Assembly: GCA_023129325.1 (NCBI GenBank)
Contig: JAGMCI010000012.1
Location: forward strand, 1-37,849
DNA: 37,849 nucleotides
DNA from: Caldifarciminota bacterium
GTDB taxonomy: Bacteria; Hydrothermota; UBA3073; JACQXS01; JAGMCI01
Reading direction: 5' to 3'
The notes under the pieces were generated by a model, which was not told where the DNA came from, did not search any database, and saw only the letters and a list, made by a program, of their open reading frames with translations. Positions 24,522 to 31,790 of this stretch are shown piece by piece (position 1 is the first letter of the stretch; every line of letters begins with the position of its first letter). The position numbers and the translations under genes were made by a program.

Positions 24522-25121
24522 TTATTTAAATAAAAGCTGAGCTAACTTTAATTCTAACCTTTCGCGTCTGGCATCCAGGATAGCCTTAAATGAGGAATCA
24601 ATTTCAATCTTGCCGTGATAAAGGATAAAACCACCCTTTACTGACACTCTTTTTTTAGAGAGTGAAAAATTAGTTTCTAATTCTCTATTTATTTTTTTTA
24701 TAAATTCGGCATCTATTTTATCTTCTTCAACACCAATACTTACCTCGCCTTCCTTGAACCCAATGCGCCGAAGAAATAGCTTTATGAGTCCAAGATATTC
24801 ACCCCGTCCCATCTCGGATGGGCGGGGTTCATCTCTCTTCCGATTGATAAGCTTCTGGAGAGATGCGGCAAAAATAGAGTCCATAATTTCACGCTTCGTG
24901 GATAGCAACTCATCCCTTATTTTTAATCTTGCCATACCAATTAAACGTCGCTTTTCGCTCTCCCTGGCCCTGTCTGCCTCTCTTTTTATCTCCGTATCTA
25001 ACTTATTGAGTTCTCCTGTAGTTTGCTTTTTGATTTTTAAGACCTCTTGCTCGGCTTCTTTGATTATGCGAGTATACTCTTTTTGAGCATCGTCTAAAAT
25101 CTTTTTTGATACCTTTTCCAT
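24522..25121 (-). CDS. ntpE: V-type ATPase subunit E
   Basis: A 199-aa peripheral-stalk subunit. The first 80 residues are a charged coiled coil (DDAQKEYTRIIKEAEQEVLKIKKQ), and the C-terminal alpha/beta head includes RVSVKGGFILYHGKIEIDSSFKAILDARRERLELKLAQLLF, typical of AtpE/NtpE. Residues about 98-107 (EPRPSEMGRG) come from a 28-nt palindrome in the linker between coil and head. It lies 88 nt after the K subunit gene, and the gap holds another repeat. The catalytic A and B subunits do not follow as they usually do. Confidence 0.92.
   Translation of the reverse strand: MEKVSKKILDDAQKEYTRIIKEAEQEVLKIKKQTTGELNKLDTEIKREADRARESEKRRLIGMARLKIRDELLSTKREIMDSIFAASLQKLINRKRDEPRPSEMGRGEYLGLIKLFLRRIGFKEGEVSIGVEEDKIDAEFIKKINRELETNFSLSKKRVSVKGGFILYHGKIEIDSSFKAILDARRERLELKLAQLLFK
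24801..24828 (-). repeat. Palindrome inside ntpE
   Basis: ACCCCGTCCCATC pairs with GATGGGCGGGGT around tcg, with one unpaired or mismatched position. It is translated in frame within the subunit E linker. Confidence 0.85.
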
Positions 25122-25209
25122 AAAATGTCATGCTGAACCCTGAAAGTGTCATTCTGAACTTGGTTCAGAATCTCTTCAGGGCAGGCTTATTTCAGCATCT
25201 CTAATGCCT
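25122..25209. repeat. TGTCATTCTGAA-type interspersed repeat
   Basis: Contains tgtcatgctgaaccctga, tgtcattctgaac-ttg-gttcagaatctc and tttcagcatctc, so inverted and direct copies of a CTGAAC/GTTCAG motif. Similar TGTCAT..CTGA repeats are common in many bacteria. It occupies the entire gap between two V-ATPase subunit genes. Confidence 0.7.
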
Positions 25210-25689
25210 TTAGCCAACTTCAATTCCCAACATAATTATTAAAAATGATACCAGAAATCCAAGAACAGCATAAGTTTCAACCATCACCCCATATATAACC
25301 GGCTTCATTGATGCCTCAGGTTGTTTAGCTGCCATCTCCACCCCCGCTGCACATACTTTACCTTGCTGAATCCCTGAAGTTAATCCTACAATTGCCACTG
25401 GTAAAACAGCTAAAAGTATTTGTAACCCTTGAACAGCAGTTGGAAGATGTCTGGCACCACCTAATAAACCAAGTTTTAATATAATAAAAAGTGAAACAAC
25501 AAAACCATAAAAACCTTGAGTACTTGGTAAAACTGCTAACAAAAATATCCTTCCAAATTTTTCCGGGTCCTCTGCCAATACACCTGCAGCACTCCTGCCT
25601 GTTATTCCTAATCCTATAGCTGAACCAGTGCCTGCCAGAAAACAAGCTACTGCTGCTCCAGCAATTGCATACATAAGTCCTATCCCCAT
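25210..25689 (-). CDS. ntpK: V-type ATPase rotor ring subunit K, Na+-type
   Basis: A 159-aa double-hairpin proteolipid with four membrane helices. It closely resembles Enterococcus hirae NtpK. The residues known there to ligate Na+ all have counterparts: Leu54, Thr57 and Gln58 (LPSTQGFYG), Gln109 (SGIQQGKV) and Glu138 (VMVETYAVLGF). Only the second hairpin has the ion-binding Glu, as in NtpK. This argues for sodium-coupled rotation. It lies 1 nt after subunit I. Confidence 0.96.
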   Translation of the reverse strand: MGIGLMYAIAGAAVACFLAGTGSAIGLGITGRSAAGVLAEDPEKFGRIFLLAVLPSTQGFYGFVVSLFIILKLGLLGGARHLPTAVQGLQILLAVLPVAIVGLTSGIQQGKVCAAGVEMAAKQPEASMKPVIYGVMVETYAVLGFLVSFLIIMLGIEVG

Positions 25690-25690
25690 A

Positions 25691-27664
25691 TTAACCCCCT
25701 TTCTCTACTAATATATACTTTGCTTCTTTTCTGAAAGGTTTAAAAGCCTCTCCCCCACCATCAAAAAATTTGGTAAAAAACTCTGCATACTGAAGCCTTA
25801 AGGTATGAACATATGCTCCTAATACATTTATGGCAATTGAAAATAAATGCCCTCCAATAAATACAAGCGGTGCAAGTATAAACCCTATCCAAGGAAGCTT
25901 GGCTACCAATTGGACCAATATATTCACTGACATGGCGAGCCCTGATGTTACAAGACCAAGAGCCATAAGCCTGGAGTAAGAAATAATATCCGATACTGTG
26001 CCCATAAATCCTTGATATAAATTAAAACCCCCTTTAGCAAGCTTAAAAAATATGTTCCTTGATGGTCCTCCTGAGCCAAAAAGAACCAGCCCCGCCGAAC
26101 CTCCAGCCGCAATAACACATATAACTCTATAACCTTGAAGCTGAGGTATAAGGAATGAAAACCCAAATATAAGAATTGCGAGCCAAAAAATATCCCATGC
26201 TAATTTTCCTGCCACACCTTCAAGTATTTTCCCTTGACGCACTAATTTCACAAAACCCAAAAAATAGCCAAAAGCTACTTGAATAAAGCCAAGTGCAAGA
26301 GCAAGGATGAAAAAGGTGAGCGGCTGTTTCATCGGGTCAAAAAGCATAAACCGATTTCTGAATCTCATAAACCCAGAAAGGCCAAACCTTTCCCCAAAAT
26401 CTCCAAACCAACCACCAGTCATAGCTCCAACAAAGATAGTCGCTATGCCACCCGCGAAAAAGACCCACAATAACTTTCTATCACCTTTAACTTTACGCAT
26501 AAGAAGTAAACAAATGCCAGCAAATAAAAGTCCATAAAAAGCATCTGTGAGACAAAGAGCAAAGAATATAACAAAAAAGGGAGCCAAGAAAGGCGAAGGG
26601 TCTAATTCTTTAGAATAAGGCGAGCCGTAAAGCTCAGTTATAGATTCAAAATTCTTTAATACTTTTTTATTACTTAATTCTACTGGAGGATTCTCGCCAG
26701 GTTCAGGACTAATTTTAGATAAACTTGCAGTTTTGAATTGATTGGTAAAGTCTTCTAATGCCTGATAATCTTTTGCTCTAATCCAACCCTCTATACAGAT
26801 TGTTTTTGGAGTTAAAAGGACAAGGTTTTCTACCTTACTTTGAGTAAGGATATTAGTAAGGTGGTCGTAAAGAATAAGAAGTTTGTTTAACTCTTTACTC
26901 AATAATTTACTTTGCTGTTTAATACTTGTTCTCTCTACCTCTAAATTAGATAACTTCTTTTCTATTTGTAAGATACTATCTCGTGGCTTGTCTTTAAATC
27001 CCTCAAATCCCACTGCCTCAAAGCTAATTTCAGCAAGAACCTTCTTGCATATTTCCTCATCTTCTGGCAAATAAGAAACCAGAATCCAGGCTCTTCTCAA
27101 CTCTTCATTCACAGTTTCAACATCCAAAGGGGCTTCCTTGACCTTCTTCATCCAATCCTTTGGTGGATTGTTTAAGACTCCGGCTACCAAAACAGCTACT
27201 TTTAATGAACCAAGCGTTTCTACTTCAACATCAAGTTTCTGCCAAGGGAGTAAGAATTCTTTTTGTGAGAAAAGCGCTCCGCACTCCCTGTCAATTTCAG
27301 TTACTCTCTTCTCAAGTTTTTCTGCTTGTCTGGCAATATCCAATGGTTCTTTAGAAGAAATAACTTCTTCATAAGTGGATTCACTAATTGAGAGCTTTTG
27401 AGGTAAAAAAGCATTTATAAACCCTTCTTGAGCTGTAAATCCTTTTAGATATTCTATTGCTCTTTCCAGTAAAAAAAGTTGGTCTTCAACTTCTTTATTC
27501 GTTATTTCCTCTTCTGCTAAAAACTCTGGATAGTCTTTTGAAAGCTTACTTTCCCTTATATTTTTGATATGAAGAATAGCCTTCTTTTGAAGTCTTTCTA
27601 ATAGTTCCTCTTTTTCATCATTATGAACTGCAAGCATTACTTTTTGCATCCTTGATATACCCAT
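25691..27664 (-). CDS. ntpI: V-type ATPase subunit I
   Basis: A 657-aa subunit a/I. The cytosolic arm (about 1-350) contains coiled coils. The membrane half has about seven helices, with PSPFLAPFFVIFFALCLTDAFYGLLFAG at the start of the membrane domain, SYSRLMALGLVTSGLAMSVN including the conserved Arg that works with the rotor Glu, and GHLFSIAINVLGAYVHTLRLQYAEFFTKFFDGGG near the C-terminus. It lies between the G/H subunit (6 nt) and K (1 nt). The motifs match the archaeal/bacterial V/A-type family. Confidence 0.96.
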   Translation of the reverse strand: MGISRMQKVMLAVHNDEKEELLERLQKKAILHIKNIRESKLSKDYPEFLAEEEITNKEVEDQLFLLERAIEYLKGFTAQEGFINAFLPQKLSISESTYEEVISSKEPLDIARQAEKLEKRVTEIDRECGALFSQKEFLLPWQKLDVEVETLGSLKVAVLVAGVLNNPPKDWMKKVKEAPLDVETVNEELRRAWILVSYLPEDEEICKKVLAEISFEAVGFEGFKDKPRDSILQIEKKLSNLEVERTSIKQQSKLLSKELNKLLILYDHLTNILTQSKVENLVLLTPKTICIEGWIRAKDYQALEDFTNQFKTASLSKISPEPGENPPVELSNKKVLKNFESITELYGSPYSKELDPSPFLAPFFVIFFALCLTDAFYGLLFAGICLLLMRKVKGDRKLLWVFFAGGIATIFVGAMTGGWFGDFGERFGLSGFMRFRNRFMLFDPMKQPLTFFILALALGFIQVAFGYFLGFVKLVRQGKILEGVAGKLAWDIFWLAILIFGFSFLIPQLQGYRVICVIAAGGSAGLVLFGSGGPSRNIFFKLAKGGFNLYQGFMGTVSDIISYSRLMALGLVTSGLAMSVNILVQLVAKLPWIGFILAPLVFIGGHLFSIAINVLGAYVHTLRLQYAEFFTKFFDGGGEAFKPFRKEAKYILVEKGG

Positions 27665-27670
27665 CTTAGT

Positions 27671-27985
27671 TTATGCCTCAAGAGCCTGCGTTAGAATAAA
27701 GGCTATTGCTTTATCCCTTTTCTTTTGAGCGTGCTCTTTTATTAACTCATTTTTCTTGATAAAGTCTTTTTTTAGAACTTCTATTTCCTTATCAGTTTCC
27801 TCACGAGCATCTTCAATTGCTTTTTCTAAAAGTCGTTCGCGCTCACCCATAACTTTGTTTAGTTTAAGCTTTCGTTCTTCCATAGCCTTTTTGACAATAT
27901 TAGCTTTTTCTACATTAGCTTTATTGACAAGTTCAGCTGCTTCCTTCTCAGCCTTCTTTATGTTCTTTATCAACTCAACGCCCAT
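27671..27985 (-). CDS. V-type ATPase subunit G/H (peripheral stalk)
   Basis: A 104-aa coiled-coil protein, Lys/Glu/Ala-rich throughout (IKKAEKEAAELVNKANVEKANIVKKAMEERK), matching the AhaH/NtpF subunit that pairs with E in the stator stalk. It is the first gene of the cluster. The three codons upstream (ATG-GCG-GAA) overlap the TATAAT of the promoter and cannot be transcribed, so the start is the ATG of MGVELIKN, 7 nt after the -10. This implies a leaderless message. Confidence 0.88.
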   Translation of the reverse strand: MGVELIKNIKKAEKEAAELVNKANVEKANIVKKAMEERKLKLNKVMGERERLLEKAIEDAREETDKEIEVLKKDFIKKNELIKEHAQKKRDKAIAFILTQALEA

Positions 27986-27992
27986 TTCCGCC

Positions 27993-28021
27993 ATTATATC
28001 AAAATTAAATTAAAATGTCAA
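27993..28021 (-). promoter_or_regulatory. V-ATPase cluster promoter, predicted leaderless
   Basis: On the minus strand TTGACA (28021-28016), a 17-nt spacer and TATAAT (27998-27993), both perfect consensus. Seven nt separate the -10 from the ATG at 27985. It is back to back with the gmhB promoter. Confidence 0.9.
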
Positions 28022-28045
28022 GTAAAATAGTATCTTAAGAAATCC

Positions 28046-28075
28046 TTGACTTTTTAGAAAAGCTTGATGTATAAT
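28046..28075 (+). promoter_or_regulatory. gmhB promoter, predicted leaderless
   Basis: TTGACT (28046-28051), an 18-nt spacer and TATAAT (28070-28075). The gap to the ATG at 28082 is 6 nt and there is no Shine-Dalgarno sequence. Confidence 0.85.
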
Positions 28076-28081
28076 GATTTT

Positions 28082-28612
28082 ATGAATCGGATAATATTTT
28101 TGGATAGAGACGGAACTATAATTAAGGAAAAGGGCTATATCTCCAAGCCAGAGGATGTTGAATTATTGCCAAAAGCAATTTCAGGTATTAAATTGTTAAA
28201 AGCCAAGAAATTTAAACTCATTGTCCTTACAAATCAATCTGGGGTGGGCAGAGGATATTTTTCATTAAAGGACTTAAAAAGGGTTAATGAACGATTTTTT
28301 AAACTTCTTAAGCAAAAAGGAACAAGTGTAGATAAGCTCTATTTTTGCCCTCATAAACCTGAAAACAATTGTGGATGCAGGAAGCCAGAGACCGGTATGC
28401 TTGAGCAAGCAAGACTTGATTTTGATATAAATTTAGAAACTTCTTATATGATTGGCGATAAAATTGAAGACATAGGACTTGGCAAGAGAGCTAACTTAAA
28501 AACTATATTAGTCTTAACTGGCTATGGAAAAGGAACGAGGAAGGAGGTCACCCCTGATTTCGTAGCTAAAAACTTACTTGAAGCCGCAAAGTGGATATGT
28601 TTGAAAGTTTAA
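28082..28612 (+). CDS. gmhB: HAD phosphatase, GmhB/HisB-N type
   Basis: A 176-aa HAD-IIIA phosphatase of the D-glycero-D-manno-heptose-1,7-bisphosphate 7-phosphatase type. The nucleophile and acid/base are Asp8 and Asp10 in FLDRDGTI. Motif II is VLTNQSGVGRG, the structural zinc loop is CPHKPENNCGCRKP, and motif IV is MIGDKIEDIGLGKRANLKTILV. The heptose pathway would fit a lipopolysaccharide-bearing cell, but no other heptose gene is here and histidinol-phosphatase activity cannot be excluded. A longer frame starting at a TTG at 28064 overlaps the -10 box and is rejected. Confidence 0.9.
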   Translation: MNRIIFLDRDGTIIKEKGYISKPEDVELLPKAISGIKLLKAKKFKLIVLTNQSGVGRGYFSLKDLKRVNERFFKLLKQKGTSVDKLYFCPHKPENNCGCRKPETGMLEQARLDFDINLETSYMIGDKIEDIGLGKRANLKTILVLTGYGKGTRKEVTPDFVAKNLLEAAKWICLKV

Positions 28613-28629
28613 CCCAAATAATGCGTAAA

Positions 28630-28865
28630 TTTTTGAAACCGCAGATAAACGCTAATGAACACAGATAAAAATGAAAAATCCTAAGCACGAAACTCTAAAT
28701 CCTAAACAATATTAAATACTCCAAATTCAAATGACCAAAACAAAAGATAAAAACAGTTATGTTTTGAATTTAGAGCTTTGAATTTAAAATTTGTTTAGAA
28801 TTTAGAAATTAGGATTTCGGATTTATGGTATCTGTATCTATCCGCGTGCATCTGCGGTTAATGCG
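28630..28865. repeat. Foldback dispersed repeat, about 235 nt
   Basis: The ends are inverted: AACCGCAGATAAACG near 28637 and ATCTGCGGTTAATGCG near 28850. Inner blocks (AAATCCTAAGCACGAAA and AAATTAGGATTTCGG) are also inverted. Exact and near-exact stretches match the manB 3' repeat at 3688-3850 in the opposite orientation. No gene is supported in the 275-nt gap. Confidence 0.8.
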
Positions 28866-28887
28866 TTATTTGGGGTCAAGATGAAAA

Positions 28888-29400
28888 ATGAAGACACAAA
28901 GCACTAAATTCACATTTTTAGCAGGGATTGCAATAGGGATTTATGCAATTGAGACCCTTATCCCTAAACCTTTTCCGTGGCTTAGATTAGGGTTATCAAA
29001 TGCAGTTGTGCTTTGTGTTGTTGTAATTTTTGGGTTAAAGAAAGGACTTATTGTCTCTATATTAAGGACTACAGTTGGGTCTCTTATTACTGGCACTTTT
29101 TTGACTCCATTTTTCTTTTTTGGGCTTTCTGGAGGAATAGCAAGTACCTGTGTGATGTGGGTTTTTTATGCATTGGGCAAAAAGACATTTAGCCTTATCG
29201 GAATAAGTATAATGGGAGCTCTGGCACATAATGTAGTTCAACTTTATGTTGCTTATATAATGTATATCAAAAGACCAGAAGTATTTTATCTTTTACCTGT
29301 TTTCCTTTTACTAAGTGTAGTAATGGGAAGCATAACAGGTATTGGAGCTATATATTTAAAAAAGTTAATTGAACCATCTTTTAAACAAGCTTTTTCTTGA
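28888..29400 (+). CDS. Gx transporter/heptaprenyl diphosphate synthase component I family membrane protein
   Basis: A 170-aa integral membrane protein with about five helices. IETLIPKPFPWLRLGLSNAVVLCVV and RTTVGSLITGTFLTPFFFFGLSGGIAS are the hallmarks of the 'Gx transporter' family (historically labelled heptaprenyl diphosphate synthase component I). Its fold resembles ECF-transporter substrate-binding components. Substrate unknown. It is followed by a new promoter after its stop codon, so it is not obviously an operon partner of the LUD gene. Confidence 0.8.
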   Translation: MKTQSTKFTFLAGIAIGIYAIETLIPKPFPWLRLGLSNAVVLCVVVIFGLKKGLIVSILRTTVGSLITGTFLTPFFFFGLSGGIASTCVMWVFYALGKKTFSLIGISIMGALAHNVVQLYVAYIMYIKRPEVFYLLPVFLLLSVVMGSITGIGAIYLKKLIEPSFKQAFS

Positions 29401-29424
29401 CATTGATGTAGAATAGAGTATAAT
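29397..29424 (+). promoter_or_regulatory. LUD gene promoter, predicted leaderless
   Basis: TTGACA (29397-29402, overlapping the upstream stop codon), a 16-nt spacer and TATAAT (29419-29424). Six nt separate it from the ATG at 29431. Confidence 0.9.
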
Positions 29425-29430
29425 GAAATT

Positions 29431-30069
29431 ATGGATATTAAAAAGTGGCATAAAGAAATTATGGTTGATAAAGTAATTGAGGCTTTAAATAAAAGGAATT
29501 ATGATGCATTTTATGCCCCTACCAGAAAAGAAGGGCTTAAACTTGTTATGGGACTTATCCCTGAAAGCACTACAGTTGGACTTGGTGGTTCGATGACAGT
29601 TGCTGAACTTGGGATTTTAAAGGCGCTTGAAAATGGGAATTATGAACTTTATAATCAATATAATCCTAAAATTCCTCGTGGTGAAGCAATAGAGTTACGA
29701 AGAAAAAGTTTAACTGCCGAATATTTTGTAACAGGGACAAATGCATTAACCATTAATGGTGAGTTAATAAATCTTGATGGAGTTGGAAACAGGGTAGCTG
29801 GCATTACCTACGGACCAAAGAATGTAATAATTGTTGTTGGAATAAATAAAATTGTAAATTCAATTGAAGAAGGAATCAAACGGGTAAAGGACTATGCTGC
29901 TATCTTAAACTGCAAGCGTTTAAATCTTGATACACCTTGTGTCAAGACTGGCAAATGTACAGACTGTGATGTTCCTGACAGGATTTGCAATCATCTTCTC
30001 ATAACTTATCGTCAACGAAATAAAGGAAGAGTAACTATTGTCATAATTGATGAAGAATTAGGATTTTAA
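29431..30069 (+). CDS. LUD-domain protein (LutC/YkgG-like)
   Basis: A 212-aa protein of the LUD family. It shows the N-terminal helix pair (KWHKEIMVDKVIEALNKRNYDAFYAPTRKEGLKLV), VGLGGSMTVAELGIL, and TGTNALTINGELINLDGVGNRVAGITYGPKNVIIVVGINKIV. The last of these is the conserved core shared with LutB/LutC lactate-utilisation proteins. The C-terminal stretch has four close cysteines (TPCVKTGKCTDCDVPDRIC), which could bind a metal or cluster. No lutA/lutB lies nearby. The precise role is unknown. Confidence 0.88.
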   Translation: MDIKKWHKEIMVDKVIEALNKRNYDAFYAPTRKEGLKLVMGLIPESTTVGLGGSMTVAELGILKALENGNYELYNQYNPKIPRGEAIELRRKSLTAEYFVTGTNALTINGELINLDGVGNRVAGITYGPKNVIIVVGINKIVNSIEEGIKRVKDYAAILNCKRLNLDTPCVKTGKCTDCDVPDRICNHLLITYRQRNKGRVTIVIIDEELGF

Positions 30070-30091
30070 AGCAAAAATGAAGGGAAACATA

Positions 30092-30940
30092 ATGCGTAAT
30101 AGTATCGTTTTACTCTTATTGACACCATTATTTATATCAGGCTGTAAAAGGCATGAGCAACCCACAAATGGTTCCACACCAAATAATTTTACTGGAAGTT
30201 GGATTGGTTTTTGGAAAAGCACAGGCACTATCATTATTCCTCCAGGAGAAGCTTGGACAGAGTTATATGGACAAGGAAAAGCAATTTCAGGAACACTAAC
30301 TATTGCGTATAGTGGGTTTACTCCCCCACATTATGAAGTTAAGGAAGTTTCGGGGACATCAGAAAATGGAATAGATTTTGAGCTAACCTCTGTCTCTGGA
30401 AATGATACCATGTTCTTTGCAGGTTCTCTGGTAGGTGATACTGTTAAAGGAACTTCTCACTGCAGCGGACAAGAAAACATATATGAATACAGATTAAAAA
30501 AAGGCAAGAAAATGATTTGGGATGGCAAAGCTGAGGGAGAACTTGTCTATTCGCGTGCTTTGCTCCCTACGACTTCTGATACAACATATATAAACGATGG
30601 CTGGCTATACGCTGAGCTTATAGAAACAGAATGGGGAGATTCAGTTTTAATAGGCGGCAAAACTTCTTTTTGGTGTGAGATAGATACTTTTAGCCTTAAT
30701 GAGCCAGCTGAAGGTAAAATTTCAGCTACAGATTCATCACTTTTTTACTTTAAAGGAGAGCTAAAAGATACATTGGGACATTCTGATTGGGTCCTTTTTT
30801 ATTTTTCAGGATATTTAAACCCTTCTAATGATTCTGTCTCAGGTAAATGGTATACAGCAGAGGAGATTGGTCCCACTCCCCCGGAATGGTGGTTGAGAGG
30901 CAACGGCATTTGGAACGGAATAAGACGCCTCGCAGAATAA
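30092..30940 (+). CDS. Lipoprotein of unknown function
   Basis: A 282-aa protein with a lipoprotein signal (RNSIVLLLLTPLFISGC). The start at 30092 is chosen because AAGGGA lies just upstream; an ATG 15 nt earlier is in frame but has no ribosome binding site. The mature part has two similar halves, each with a 'GSWIGFWKS'/'WDGKAEGELVYSR' opening and a 'DTVKG..'/'NDSVSGKWYT' strand-turn pattern. This suggests a duplicated beta-rich domain. It lies 22 nt after the LUD gene. I do not recognise a family. Confidence 0.7.
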   Translation: MRNSIVLLLLTPLFISGCKRHEQPTNGSTPNNFTGSWIGFWKSTGTIIIPPGEAWTELYGQGKAISGTLTIAYSGFTPPHYEVKEVSGTSENGIDFELTSVSGNDTMFFAGSLVGDTVKGTSHCSGQENIYEYRLKKGKKMIWDGKAEGELVYSRALLPTTSDTTYINDGWLYAELIETEWGDSVLIGGKTSFWCEIDTFSLNEPAEGKISATDSSLFYFKGELKDTLGHSDWVLFYFSGYLNPSNDSVSGKWYTAEEIGPTPPEWWLRGNGIWNGIRRLAE

Positions 30941-30996
30941 TGCATTTGTAATGCAAGTCCGCCTTAGGCGGATTAAAATCCTCTCTACTAACAGGT
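30941..30996. terminator. Palindromes between convergent genes
   Basis: TGCATT-tgt-AATGCA is followed by TCCGCC-tta-GGCGGATT. They sit between the lipoprotein and ridA stops and could end both transcripts, although T-tracts are short. The second is a member of the TCCGCC..GGCGGA palindrome family. Confidence 0.45.
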
Positions 30997-31446
30997 TTAA
31001 ACACCGGCAACAGCTTCAATTTCAATTAGCACATCTTTTGGGAGTCTAGAGACTTCAACTGTAGAGCGAGCTGGTGGATTTTCTTTAAAGTATTCACTAT
31101 ATACTTCGTTCATTAGCTGAAAATCAGACATATTTTTTAAATAAACAGTAATCTTTATAACATTATCAAGGCTTGTGTCTCCAGCTTCAAGAATAGCTTT
31201 TAAATTTTCAATAACCTGGCGTGTTTGCTCCCTTATGTTATTACCAACTATTTTACCAGTTTCCGGATTTATCGGTATCTGCCCGGAAGTGAAGATTAGG
31301 TGTGTTCCCGCAAGACTGAAAGGCATTAATGGTGACGCTCCTGGGTAAGCAGGTGCAACAGAAACAAACCTTCCTATTTTCACTCCCTGTGAATAAGGGC
31401 CTATTGCCTCTGGGGCCTTATCTGTTTTTATAATTTCTCTTTTCAT
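30997..31446 (-). CDS. ridA: RidA-family reactive intermediate deaminase with an insert
   Basis: Hydrolyses reactive enamine/imine intermediates from PLP enzymes. The family hallmarks [44 protein letters not shown], and [24 protein letters not shown] (with the substrate-binding Arg) are all present. At 149 aa it is longer than the usual 125-130. Residues about 26-49 ([20 protein letters not shown] plus AGTH) interrupt the first strand hairpin, where family members run straight from 'VKVGN' to 'LIFTSGQ'. A trimer subunit interface lies near here, so the insert may affect assembly. Confidence 0.93.
   Translation of the reverse strand: MKREIIKTDKAPEAIGPYSQGVKIGRFVSVAPAYPGASPLMPFSLAGTHLIFTSGQIPINPETGKIVGNNIREQTRQVIENLKAILEAGDTSLDNVIKITVYLKNMSDFQLMNEVYSEYFKENPPARSTVEVSRLPKDVLIEIEAVAGV
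31300..31371 (-). repeat. Suspected inserted element inside ridA (72 nt)
   Basis: The segment codes 24 residues absent from RidA relatives and is about 50% GC. It is not clearly palindromic, unlike the other inserts; only CATTAATG is symmetric. The boundaries are estimated from the protein, not the DNA. Confidence 0.55.
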
Positions 31447-31527
31447 AATTCTATATTATGCATTAAACCGCGGATAAACGCAGATTACACAAATGCAAAA
31501 ATCAAAAAGCTTGATACTTTTCACTTC

Positions 31528-31779
31528 TTATTTCCAATGTCCAGGCACCCATTTCCAGCCTCTCGGGACTTTTTTCCAATGTCCTGGGACCCAAACATAA
31601 TTATGCCTTGTATATTTCCAATGCCCAGATACCCACACTGCGTTTGAGTATGGGGCAGATGGCCTAACTTCTTCCTTGGGCGGTGGAGGTGGTGTCCTCA
31701 CGACAATAGTCCTTGTAACACATCCAGTAAGAGCAAATAAAAATATACTTAAGGTAATCCATCTTGCTAATTTTACCAT
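31528..31779 (-). CDS. Small lipoprotein with WXXGXW-type repeats
   Basis: An 83-aa protein with signal LSIFLFALTGC, then a proline run (TPPPPPKEE) and three copies of a W-V-x-G-H-W-K motif (VWVSGHWK, VWVPGHWK, KWVPGHWK). Such YXWVPGHW/WXXGXW repeats define small envelope proteins of unknown function. AAGGGAAG is the ribosome binding site, overlapping the manC stop region 11 nt upstream. Confidence 0.85.
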   Translation of the reverse strand: MVKLARWITLSIFLFALTGCVTRTIVVRTPPPPPKEEVRPSAPYSNAVWVSGHWKYTRHNYVWVPGHWKKVPRGWKWVPGHWK

Positions 31780-31790
31780 AAATCTTCCCT

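Noticed and set aside
28064-28081. TTG start for gmhB
   Set aside because: It overlaps the TATAAT box, so it would lie upstream of the transcript.
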